Below are positions 10,801-20,170 of a DNA stretch of 64,000 nucleotides, piece after piece. The stretch covers positions 492,025 to 556,024 of the forward strand of contig SADC01000146.1 of NCBI GenBank assembly GCA_004194705.1, given 5' to 3'. The first letter of the stretch is position 1; every line of letters starts with the position of its first letter. The stretch is from Ditylenchus dipsaci (lineage: Eukaryota > Nematoda > Chromadorea > Rhabditida > Anguinidae). The notes below the pieces were generated by a model. The model was not told the DNA's origin, searched no databases, and worked only from the letters and a program-made list of their open reading frames with translations. A program made the translations under genes and the position numbers.

Positions 10801-12508
10801 TTTTCGGTGAGTTATTAAAAAATACGATTTTTCCTTGGTCGGCCTTGCTCTTGCCCAAAACAAAGGCAAGACCAAGGCAACGACTATTCGCGTTTTTCGC
10901 TTCCCATATCTCTAATTTTTGTTGCTGTAAGCAAAAAAAAGTTTTTTCTAGCCATATTAAATTTACCAGGGACTTTATCCTGGTGAGGTATACAGTTTTC
11001 GTGGTTCCTTGCTAATTTTATCGTACCTTTTTTGTGCTTTGGCACGCACATGAGGTGGTTGGTGGACTTGATGGAGACCCTGTTGCATACCCTGCTGTTG
11101 TCTACTTCTGACTCCTTCATTTAGCTGCTGGTCACACATCATATCGGAAGGAGTATTAGCAGTTGATCCTGCGGCTGGCTTCTTTTGCTTCTTGCGTGGC
11201 TTGTACTTGTACTCGGGGTACTCCTGCAAGTGCAGTAATCTGAGTCTCTCAGCTTCTTTGATCGACGGAGCTTTCTCTTCGTCGGACAATTCTTTCCATC
11301 GACGCCCCAAGTCTTTGCTGATCTCGGCGTTGTGCAGGTCGGGATGTTTGTTGCAGATTTCTAGTCTTTGCTTCTTAGACCACACCATGAAAGCACTAAA
11401 TTTGAGGATTTGGATCAAAATTAAGTTTTTGGAAAGTTGTTTCAAAACTCACTTCATTGGTCGCTTGATGTGTGAAGAAGACTTCTTGCAATTTGTAGCA
11501 TCAGTGTATGGAGTACGAGACATCTTGCCCGCCTGTAAAAAACTTTTTTAGAGTTAAGTTGTGCACGACCTGGTTTGACTCTTTTTTTTAACTGCTTCTA
11601 ATTCTGATTTTTATTAAAAAAAGATTGTAAACGATATTTTGCAAACCCTGACCAGCTACGCTGGGCTCTCCAGAGACAACCTTGTTTCATCTACAAAAGA
11701 AAATAAAGGGAAATTTTTAATAAACGCAAGAGACCAAATTGATTTTTTCATAATAGTCATAATTTTGACCCCTTTGGTCATACCTGCAAGGCACCTGCGC
11801 CACCCGGGTACCGGCGTTAAGATTTCACTTTTCGGGAGTCATGCCAAGATGCCGCCGACGCAGCGCTCTTTTTTGAAGCTCGGCACCGGTGTCAGCGCCA
11901 GGCGCCGTTTTTTTTGAGCATGCAGGTATGCTTTTTGGTTTTTTTTTCATGAAAGGGTTATAGATTTAGTTTATTTTTCATGGCTGGTTGTCCTTATAGA
12001 GTTAACTATGGACAATGAACACGATTATTACTTCTTACAGGTGATGGTTTAAAAATTTTTCGAAAAAACTAGCTAGATATCAATACTTTATTCAAAGCCT
12101 ACTTTATTCAAAGCCTACTTTACTTTATTCAAACGAACAGCTTACATTGCTGCCAGAATCACACTGCTCTTCCTCCATCTGCAAATGCACCAGAGGAGCC
12201 ATTGATGTAGGTTGTCCAGTAGGCACATACTGTTGCTGCGGGTGAAAGTCGTGGAATGTGTGAGCCGCATTGTCGCCTCTTCCAGCCATAGCATAGTTGA
12301 TCATCATGAGATCCTCCTGTTGCTGATCACTGCTATTATAGAACGGGTGGTTGGCACTGCTGAACTGGGAGTTGGTCATGGAGAAAAGAGCAGGACTGGA
12401 GAGGCCTGAGAATGTGCTTGCTGGACTACCACTACTCTCCACTCCTTTCCTGCTGAAGTTGGGCACATCTTCCAGTTTAAGCAACGCAGGCTCATCCAGC
12501 CTCGACAT
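7509..12508 (-). CDS. SoxC: SoxC-group HMG-box transcription factor gene (7 coding exons)
   Basis: Encodes a Sox transcription factor that binds and bends DNA in the minor groove; SoxC factors act in neuronal and other differentiation. The HMG box is built from exons 2 and 3 and contains RPMNAFMVWS, LHNAEIS, LGRRW and EAERLRLLH; a basic [10 protein letters not shown] tail follows. The segment just before the box ([11 protein letters not shown]) resembles Drosophila Sox14, which supports the SoxC group. The N-terminus is acidic and Ser-rich; the C-terminal part is rich in Ser, His, Gln and Ala, as in a transactivation region. Exons with coordinates are listed separately. The phase fits between exons 1-2, 2-3 and from 5 to 7. 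The 3-4 junction is off by one and exons 4, 5 and 7 switch frame internally, so the gene is either decayed or affected by indel errors. An upstream 5' UTR exon is likely because exon 1 follows a splice acceptor. Confidence 0.85.
7919..7960 (-). CDS. SoxC: SoxC exon 6 (42-nt microexon)
   Basis: Flanked by acceptor ACATTTTCAG and donor CTAC|GTAAGT. Its 14 codons ([14 protein letters not shown]) are in phase 0 at both ends and join exons 5 and 7 without a shift. Being a multiple of three, it could be skipped without changing the frame. Confidence 0.7.
8486..8580. repeat. hAT-like fragment with GAGCCAAGAGC repeats
   Basis: Starts CAGTGCTGGGCGATTC and continues with TTGGCTCTGAGATTC and GAGCCAAGAGCAGGAGC, like the element at 5690-6115. 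The opposite end was not found, so this is a truncated copy lying in a SoxC intron. Confidence 0.5.
8803..9028. mobile_element. TTAA-flanked MITE (piggyBac-like), copy 1, in SoxC intron 5
   Basis: Flanked by TTAA on both sides (8799-8802, 9029-9032). The ends AGGCCATGCCCGTGC and GCACGGGCATGCCCT are inverted repeats. About 75% similar by eye to 23116-23348 and 62199-62407. TTAA duplications are typical of piggyBac; no transposase is present. Confidence 0.8.
9078..9373 (-). CDS. SoxC: SoxC exon 5 (Gln/His-rich)
   Basis: Acceptor CTAAATTCAG, donor GAACAG|GTGGGC. Coding-like peptide moves through three frames: [19 protein letters not shown], then [20 protein letters not shown], then [19 protein letters not shown] up to the donor in phase 0. 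Two indels inside about 300 nt would explain this; a plain single-frame reading hits stops. Confidence 0.6.
9637..10060 (-). CDS. SoxC: SoxC exon 4 (Ser/Thr-rich)
   Basis: Acceptor TTTTCGGGAG, donor TTCTG|GTAAGA. The first two thirds read well in one frame ([17 protein letters not shown], then [18 protein letters not shown]). This frame reaches TGA near 9864, while a shifted frame takes over with [18 protein letters not shown] and an acidic/Ser-rich stretch up to the donor. A single indel near 9865-9880 would reconcile them. Confidence 0.65.
10327..10536. mobile_element. Foldback MITE with TTCGCCAATGG units, copy 1
   Basis: Ends GGGGCGTAACCGTTTCGCC and GGTGAAACGATTACGCTCCCC. The left end carries repeated units TTTCGCCAATGGCAT, TGTCGCCAATAAGAT, CTTCGCCAATGGTAT, TTTCGCCAATAGCTT; the right end has inverse units. 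The second copy at 38025-38265 shares both ends and the words CTATTCCTTTGTCTGTC / GCTGTTGACGAAAACATACC. It lies in SoxC intron 3. Confidence 0.8.
11027..11395 (-). CDS. SoxC: SoxC exon 3 (HMG box body)
   Basis: Starts after TTTAG with the last base of the split Asn codon, then [19 protein letters not shown]. It carries the rest of the box and the basic tail, then a Gln-rich stretch. The proposed donor AAAAAAG|GTACGA at 11027/11026 leaves two bases. The next exon's best frame needs none, so one base may be missing in the A6 run. Confidence 0.8.
11453..11532 (-). CDS. SoxC: SoxC exon 2 (start of HMG box)
   Basis: Acceptor TTTTTTACAG, donor AA|GTGAGT. It encodes [17 protein letters not shown] followed by SSSHIKRPM and the first two bases of the Asn codon of the box. 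The intron after it (11396-11452) is only 57 nt and interrupts the HMG box between KRPMN and AFMVW. Confidence 0.85.
11781..11928. mobile_element. GC-rich inverted-repeat element in SoxC intron 1
   Basis: Starts ACCTGCAAGGCACCTGCGCC and ends GGCGCCG...GCATGCAGGT. It is GC-rich (CCGGCG, CGCCGACGC, GCCAGGCGCC) in an otherwise AT-rich intron. A related GC-rich fragment is at 33433-33535. Flanking TA is compatible with a mariner-type duplication. Confidence 0.55.
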
Positions 12509-12564
12509 TCCTCCACCACTACTGCTGATTCTTAGAATACTGGTCTTGCAGAGTAGATTTATCA
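12146..12564 (-). CDS. SoxC: SoxC exon 1 (N-terminal region)
   Basis: Preceded by an acceptor (TCCATTTCCAG) and ended by a donor GTAAGC (12145-12140) in phase 0. I place the start codon at 12508 ([18 protein letters not shown]); the 56 nt before it are open but have no ATG and are probably 5' UTR. The 121 codons encode a Ser/Gln/Met-rich region ending in an acidic [10 protein letters not shown]. Reading past the donor gives a short false extension. Confidence 0.75.
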
Positions 12565-13808
12565 CTGGAAATGGACAGAATATAAGTGACTAGAGTCGAA
12601 ATAAAGATGGTTTGCTGGAAAAGTGTAATAAGAAAATATTATGTCAAGACCGACAAATTAGAAAAATTACAATAGTAAAGCCGGTCGCAAGTATTAAAAT
12701 CGAAGATCTTTTGAAGAGCTTTAAGGTCTTAAAAAATCGGCTAGGACGCAACGAAGATAATACAGTCAACGTTAAATACTGTAAGAGCTCTAATTATCTT
12801 GATTCAAAACCGTGTTTTCGGCATTGTGTTTTCGACCCATTTTTGGAAGACTTCTCTCAGACCCACTTTCAAGCTTATGTCACTGGCTAAAATTTGAGGG
12901 GTGAATTGCCCAAGAGCAGTCTGAAAAGAATTAATCAAAAATACATTGCCAAGAACACGATTTTAAACGAGAAGAAGAAGCGCAATAATCAGAAGTTTTA
13001 CTGTACACCCGATTGACCGTAATTGAGATATAATACACAGCTAGGCCCACAACTTAAACTTTCTTAATGAGAGGGAGGTGGTATTTTGACTAATTTCGGT
13101 GGTCAAAGGGGGGACGTATAGGGGAGATAACCCCCCCCCCCCTCTCTATTGGGCGACCGAAGGCCACTAGATGAAAAAGCTGAATGATGGATTAAAAAAA
13201 TTGGAATCGAAGCTGCAATTTCGAATATATTTTTATCTCTTTGGGGACTTTAATTAAAAGAGAAAATATGGTTATGACTCGTTCGGAAATCCGAGTAGGA
13301 TTAAGGGGTGATCACCATGCCAAATACTCTAAAATCGACTCCAACTTCGGGTTCCGAACAAGCCATAATGAAACAAATTGATATCGATATTGTAGCATAA
13401 ATATTTTACAACTTTTTTTTCAAATTATTAGTATTATGAAAAGGAAAAGAGTTTATTACACATAAATCAATTTAAATTGAAAGGTATTGATTCAGGAAGA
13501 AATTTGAAGGTGGATCTGTAGAAGGGTAGGGGGCATCCATCCTGGATGCAAGATGGATTGGAGGGGGATACTCTACTCTTGACTCTCGGTAAAGGTGTTC
13601 ATCCAGCAGGAGAATTTAGGTTACCTGCTGCAGCCTGTATATATATAGGGATGTGAAAATATGATGTTCCTCAAATTAATCTTTAGACTACACACAAGGA
13701 CTCCCTCTCAACTTTGATTACACTAAGGTGCATGTATAAACGTCTGATTTTATGTATATGTACTAAAAAAAGACTCCGGGTTTCCATTTATAAGATAAAT
13801 CAGCGCTA

Positions 13809-14057
13809 TTCCTCAATGGGGGGAGGTGCTTAGGTTTCCTTGGTCCCCTGTTGTTTTTTTGTGATTTTTTAGGCTTTAAGCTTAGGAAGGGGTCGGCCAG
13901 CGTATTTACGACGGACTCAAACGTATTTTAGACTCATGTTTAAGTTCGTCGTAACATACGCTGGCCTACTTTTGCCTGAGCCTTATCCTAAAAAACTCAC
14001 AAGAAACAACAACAGGGGGGACCAAGGCAAAATCCCCCTCCCATTGAGGGATAGGGC
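13809..14057. mobile_element. Inverted-repeat element, CTTGGTCCCCTGTTG family, copy 1
   Basis: Outer arms CCTCAATGGGGGGAGG...CTTGGTCCCCTGTTG and inverse CAACAGGGGGGACCAAGG...CCTCCCATTGAGG. A second inner arm pair is GGCCAGCGTATTTACGACG / CGTCGTAACATACGCTGGCC. A second copy lies at 29318-29505 and fragments at 7398-7440 and 27938-28000. Confidence 0.75.
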
Positions 14058-14396
14058 CTAATAAATGGTCCCCTTGAGTTGCAAATCTTGTTCTTGTCAT
14101 TATGTATTTGGCCCTTTTCGAAGACTTCCAAAAGTTATTACCAAGGTAGCATAGTTTGGGGTTCGACATTTTTTGTTTAAAAATGTCAATTTCTGAAAAA
14201 AATTTTATTTTTTTTATTTTGAACAATTAATATTTGGATTCCAAAAAAATCCCAAAACATTTGGCAGGTTTTTGACCAAAAAAATTGGGACCCATGGACT
14301 GTACTAGTTCCCTGCAATATGTTAGTTTTGCGCTGTTTAGCTTCTTATAGCTTTCATTTTTCCGCCACTGTATTTTTCAGAAATGAAAATGTTTCT

Positions 14397-14530
14397 TCCT
14401 TTTTAAATTACCTAAATGGATAGGCGTGAAAATGCAATTCTTGTAGCTGTTGACAATTTTTATTGGAATTCCCTTAGCAAAATCCCATAAAACTTGTTTT
14501 TTCCCCTGTAAAACGGCCACCTATGCCGAT
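14397..14530 (+). repeat. Dispersed repeat R2, inverted relative to 28795-28935
   Basis: Contains TTAAATTACCTAAATGGATAGGCGTGAAAA and GACAATTTTTATTGGAATTCC read in pieces; the reverse complement recurs near 28800-28930 (CACGCCTATCCATCTAGGTAA, GGAATTCCAATGAAAATTGTC). Non-coding, unknown class. Confidence 0.55.
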
Positions 14531-17370
14531 GGGCGAGGGATGGCACGAGCCTATAGTCGTTCAAATGGTAGTGTTGAATGATTTTAAAGGGAGAGAACAA
14601 GCCACATAAAAATTAGAAATGAAGGAATAGCGGAAATGCTAACGATGAGTCTGTGTGGGAAAATACAATTTTACGCAAGGAGATGTCAAAATTTAAATTT
14701 TTTCAGGAATCACGAATTCTTTATGTAGATAACACAGTTTAATAATAGAAATAATTAACAATAGAAATTATTAAGTTTTGAAACTCACAAGCATGCAAAA
14801 TATACGAATTTAGGGATCCAAAGCTAAAAATAGAATTTGCAAAAAAGCTACCGAACTTTTGAAACAGTAACCATCTATTTTTAGCCATAACTCAACGAAA
14901 GTGCTATTTTTTTGAAATTTCGATAGCAGATTTAGATGCCTGAAGACATTTTTCATAACGAGATTTATCAGGGGAAACCATTTTAGCCTTTATAAAATTG
15001 TTATACAACGATTACAATAAAAAAATTTACAAAATTTCTACAGAGAAAAAGGTTCATCTGTATTTTCCACGGTCACATCCTTTTCCCGTGGTCTCCCCTG
15101 TCAGCTTTTGCATAGACGAGTGGTAGGCTGCCGGGACAGACTCAAAAATGTTTCCCGAACTACAAAAAAATGTATGAAAAACAGAAAAAACCATGAACTT
15201 TTTATTTTTCGCTCAGTCTGCATTCCCACTCATACTGAATCAGAATGAGACCGGTCAAAAAAAATCGTCGATAAATGCAGAATTTCTAGTAAAATATATA
15301 TGATATGATTTTTTCAGTTATCGATGCGTCTCGTCCTGAGTTAGAATGAGTGAGTTCTCATCCTGAGTAAGGAGAAAAACCGTGAGACAAAAGGTATCGG
15401 AAAAATAATTCACCGCAATATGTGAAGTTTTTATGTGGGCCTACTGTGCGCCTAAGCCAACAGAAAATGAAGATGGTCGTGTAAAGCACAAAATCACCCA
15501 AAAAAGTATTTCTAAAAGAACTCAAATATTTTCAGTTTTATGTGTGGAATGCCAAAAAGAGGGTAAATGCCCTGCTCTCCGGGGCTTCGCAATGGCCCCT
15601 CATTAATCCATTAAGAGGAAAAGAAGAGAAATTTATCCCTTTCCATTGAAAATTCATCAAAAACCCCACCGCCCCAATTTTAGTGGCAGTGGTAGTAGTA
15701 TTGTAGAACCATCCATATTTAATCATTGTTGCCCTGGCTCTAAGGAGACAATATTGTGGAGAAAGTTGAGAAAAGACTTGACACATTTTTTGGATGGAGA
15801 AGAAGTATAAAGAGAAGTACGGTAAAGCAGCATCTTGGACTAGGGCACACATGGAATAGCATGTTTTAGATAATAGTGCTAATAGTACTACAGTATGCTA
15901 GCCAATATCAGAAAGAAGTTTATTAATTTTATTATATTTAGTTTTTTTGACAGAACAGATTGAATTAAATTGTTAGTAAAACTTTTTAGTATAATTTTTT
16001 GATAATTAACAGTAGGCAGCTTCTGGGTAGGATGGTCCTTGGCCGTTTAACGAAGAAACCATATTTTCTCTGATAGTCCACCGGGGATTATTTTTCAATC
16101 TCTCAAAAATCGCAAAATTTTTTGATCGATTCCGAAAATTTTATGTACTCAACCGAAGTCTGACCTAGTGATATCGACAAATCTCCTGATAGTTAAGAAA
16201 GCTCAATAAAAAAGTTATGGAAATTTTTGGTTGAGATAAAAGTCTTCAGAGTCGAGAGGGGGATCATTATATACTGCCAAAGGGCGAAATAAAGCGTTGA
16301 TTTTCAGAATTCGACCACATTTTTTCTACAGATAACCAAAATCTTGCAACCCCAAAAAATTAAAAAACCATGGCGTTGTAAAAACTACCCAATAATTTTT
16401 GCCCAACCCAAACAAATCAATGTTCAATAATTTGAGTTTCGCAATGCATTAGTAGTAATTCTGTAATAGTGAGTGTATAATTGTTGATGTTGTTGTTGTT
16501 GCTGTATTTGCAGCTTCTTCTCTCCCTTGCTCACAAGATTCATTAGCAAGCGGTAGTAAAAGTAGGAGCAACCAAATACTCCTGTTTGCGCGCGATGACA
16601 TAACAACAAGAGGGCAGCAGCCAGTTGATTGGAACAAGGCGAGAGCTGAACATAAATTAAAAAGCTGTTCCTCTCTTGCTTCTCTTTCCCAAAAAAGGAG
16701 AAGCAGAACCTGGAGGAGAACAAGAAAAAGAAGAAGATCAACCAGACTGCTGCTTGTTCAATTAGAAGAAGAAGAAGTTCTATTCACCTAAAAGATAGGC
16801 ATCTCCTACATATTAGAGGTAATTACACGGGGCAATACCACTTTTTGGAGACCTTGCGCGCTCTCTTAACCCTTTCCTGCTTCTTTGAGCCCATAAATTC
16901 TTGGGCCTGGTCTTGGTGGGGTGCTAAATGCTCCAGGCGAAAGAAAACACTCATGACACCAATTAGCTGAGTGAGTAAAAAAGTGGGCTTGATCGAGCGG
17001 GAATCTATTTTTTGAAGGTTGATTTGTTATAGGAGCAATCGAATTTCGCTCTTGGAACCGATTTTTTATTGAAAGTGGTGATTTTTGCGGCGACTGTCGC
17101 AAAAAGGTGATTGATTGATGGAAAATGTGGACGTTGGAATATTTTTTGGGAGCTTGAACAGGAATTTCACAGGGTTTTGTAGAATAATAAATAAAACTGG
17201 AGCCAAATATCTCTACTTGGCGGATCGACAGATCGACGGTAAATTATCAGCTCACGATGGTTTTGAAATTTTAAAAACATCAGAAATCTTTGATTTTTCA
17301 AGGCCTTTTCTAGATTTAAAAGGCTATTGCCATCTACGACGACGGTTGTCCCCGCAAATTCAAAAAATTT

Positions 17371-17499
17371 CTTAATCATTGAACTTCTGTACGGATTTTT
17401 TATTTTGGTTTCTAGCAAAAGTATACCTAAAATAAAAGTCTAGGCGTGGTTTTAATAGAAACCAGGCTAAAAAATCCGTACAGACGTTCAATTATTAAG
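17371..17499. mobile_element. Hairpin MITE, CTTAATCATTGAAC family, copy 2
   Basis: Arms CTTAATCATTGAACTTCTG and inverse AGACGTTCAATTATTAAG enclose a central imperfect hairpin with GGTTTCTAGCAAAAGTATACC. Flanks on both sides (GTTGTCCCCGCAAATTC left, GGAGGGGACAATT right) are themselves inverted, so the true element may be larger (about 17344-17542). Confidence 0.75.
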
Positions 17500-18865
17500 A
17501 AAAAAATGAAAAAATTTTTAGATTTTTGGGAGGGGACAATTAAGACCACGTGATCATGGTCTTTAAAGTATCCTCCTGAATGTAAATTTGTTAAGATCTG
17601 GTCAAACTTTATTTTCGGCTAGTGAGTTATGATCGAAAAGCAATGACAATTTTTTAGTTATTCCGCTCAAAATAATCACAACTCAGCAGTCGAGAACAAT
17701 TTCAAAAAAATCTGAACGAATTTTCATTAATTAAGAAATTGAGATCTTAGAATCAGCTTTTTAGATAGAGATTATAATAATATTTTTGACTTTTTATGAA
17801 CTTCGAAAAAGTTTTGATTTTTTTGAAAAATTATTGAGTATTGTAATTGTGTCAAGTCGAAGCTGTCAGTTTTTGTAAGACTCGGAGACCTTACAATTCG
17901 GTACTGACTACAAACATCGAAACCGTGGAAAATACTGGTCAATAAAGCCAGTGCCCTTTTTGAATCCTTCACCCTGGAAATCATTCAAGTTTATAGGTTC
18001 AGTATTGTCTATGAAACTGTCAGGTAGAAAAGCCGTAACGATACATAAACACAAGCACCGCACAAAACTAAGGAATGATCTTATACAAAAAAGGAAGAAC
18101 AATCCTAAAATTCACTAAATTAATTGCAATATTAATTTCCAAAAAAGTTTTAAACACAAAAAAAATTAGGAGAAAACAAAAAAAGTTGAGATTGAAATAA
18201 AATGAAGTAAAACAACCACTACATCCACTAATACATAACTCTGCAGCACACAAATTTGATGGACTTGTCCTGAAGGCAGTACCTAACAAGGATTGGGCAG
18301 TGGCAGTAGTTGCATCGAGACGTCTCTCTACTTAACAAACAAAGTGTCCAGTAATATTGTCCAGGGTGTTAATCCGTGACAGAGGCCCTGGATTGAAATA
18401 ATACAAGGTGGTTTTTTAAGTTGTCAACCACTCATTTAATGGGCCAGAATGTAGTTTAAGGAAAGACTGCATATAACTGAAAAAGAATGCGAAAATCTTC
18501 TTGAATATCAAAGGAAAAGCTAGCACAATATTGAGCACCAAAGCAGTAAAAGGCGCAACAATATTGTTTCTTGCAGCCATATTGGCCAATAAGGAGTGAC
18601 CCATATAAAAGAGTGTGTATTTATGCTGCTGGAGGGGGGAGTAGCTAGCTCAATGCCTATGGCATAAACAACAAAGCAGCGGGAAGATGAAATGGATGGG
18701 TGGAGAATAAGCATAAACATACGGTAAGGAAGCATCGAGAGTATGGCGGCTTGTAAAAGTAAGGAATTTAAATCAAGATCAAAAGTTTTGGGTGAAATAT
18801 TTCCGAAGATCCAAAAAGGGGTGGGAATGAAAAAAGATCCATTAAAATTACACTAAAATTGCTTA

Positions 18866-19054
18866 CCGTATTTCCTCTAATAGTACCCCCCACCTAGGAG
18901 GGGGGTTGAAAAAATAGTATCCCCCCCCTTGAAAATCGGCCTATTTAGGCCGATCCTGTCCCCTCTAATAGTATCCCTCCCTCTAATAGTGACCCTCCTA
19001 AGGAAGGGGAGTTGAAAAATAGTAGCCCATGGGCTGCTATTAGAGGAAATACGG
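18866..19054. mobile_element. CCGTATTTCCTCTAATAG MITE
   Basis: Ends CCGTATTTCCTCTAATAGTA and inverse CTATTAGAGGAAATACGG, flanked by TA. Inside, the pattern CTCTAATAGTA-CCC...GGGGGTTGAAAAAATAGTA repeats twice with GGCC-centred hairpins. Relatives: 52706-52885 (complete) and ends at 38818 and 51047. Confidence 0.8.
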
Positions 19055-19581
19055 TAGTTCTCCAAAAAGTTATAAAATGAATTATTTCCTAAAGTTTTCT
19101 GTTATTGATCACACAAAAACTTTTCTATTGATAAGGTGAGATATCATAATTTTTACAAAGAAAAATGCAAAATGTTAATAACAAAGCTAAAAGCTCTATT
19201 AAAAATTACTCAGTTGATAAAAAAACTTTCTTTCTTTCTAGACTACTTGCAGTTTCTCCGGAGAGAGGGTGGGAGCGTGGTAGTTGCGCGGATTTTTCCT
19301 CCTCCTTCCTTCTATTTTTGCTATGCTTTCTAGCCAAAAAAGCGTAGAAACATACAAAAAGGTTGTGCTAGGGGGTGGGACAGACAAATTGGAACAAATT
19401 GATGATGATGCGTGCAAGTTGTTGTTGTTGCCTGTATCAATCATCACTCCACAGGCTTAAATACGCTCCTCGAAAAAAGAAGGAGGTAATCAGGCTAGGG
19501 CATATATTAGACAAAACTCAATGTCAAGAAAAAAAAAAGCTAAACGTTCAGGTTAACAACTGGCTATTATAGAGAATTGGC

Positions 19582-19622
19582 TAGTTGTCCGCGGCCATAG
19601 TGTTCATTGGCCGGGGACAACT
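19582..19622. repeat. Short palindrome AGTTGTCCGCGGCCA
   Basis: AGTTGTCCGCGGCCA and its near inverse TGGCCGGGGACAACT form a 41-nt hairpin with a TAGTGTTCAT loop. The TGTCC/GGACA vocabulary recalls the arrayed-terminus elements, so it may be a solo terminal remnant. Confidence 0.4.
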
Positions 19623-19734
19623 AAAAATTACTTTATTTAATTAATTAGGTGATTATTTTAAAGATTATTCTATACTTTTAGTTTCTCATGTTGCAGAAGT
19701 TTTTAAATCAATGTGAAATCAAAAAGGTAAAACT

Positions 19735-20170
19735 TTTTTGTTACAGATTCACTTTTTTCTGTCACAGATTTCCTCATTTCTGTCACAGATTTTAGTTTTC
19801 CCTGTTTCTTTCGAATTTTTAATTTTTTTTGAAAGTTATTACACTATCAGATAGCCTTGCAATTCTAGTTTCTGACGAGGTATCATTTTCGCATCTTCCT
19901 TGCAAAATATAACACAAATAGATGAAAGTATGGAGAAAGTTAGAAAAATAATTTGGCTCATAATTTTACCTTTTTGTGCTAACTTTTGCAGAGATGGTGC
20001 AAGGAATAATATCTTGCCAGAATCTTGCCAGAAACTAGAATCGCAGGGCTACCTAATGGTGTTAAAACTTTGGAAAAAAAGTTAGAAAATTTCATAGAAA
20101 GAGCTGATAGGAAAGGAAAATTCAAATCTGTGACAGAAATGAAAAATCTGTGACAGAAAAAAGTGTTGCC
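19735..20170. mobile_element. Foldback element with TCTGTCACAGATT units
   Basis: The left arm has three units GTTACAGATTCAC, CTGTCACAGATTTCC and CTGTCACAGATTTTAG. The right arm has inverse units CAAATCTGTGACAGAAATG and AAAATCTGTGACAG. Inner arms also pair (CTTGCAATTCTAGTTTCTG with AGAAACTAGAATCGCAGG). No coding content is convincing. Confidence 0.65.

Larger units (their letters stand above)
12600..16420. other. Non-coding region upstream of SoxC
   Basis: No supported exons. Contents are AT-rich spacer, a C12 tract near 13129-13142, the inverted-repeat element at 13809-14057, and the dispersed repeat at 14397-14530. Promoter and 5' UTR sequences of SoxC may lie here, but I could not identify a TATA box or start site with confidence. 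Confidence 0.5.
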
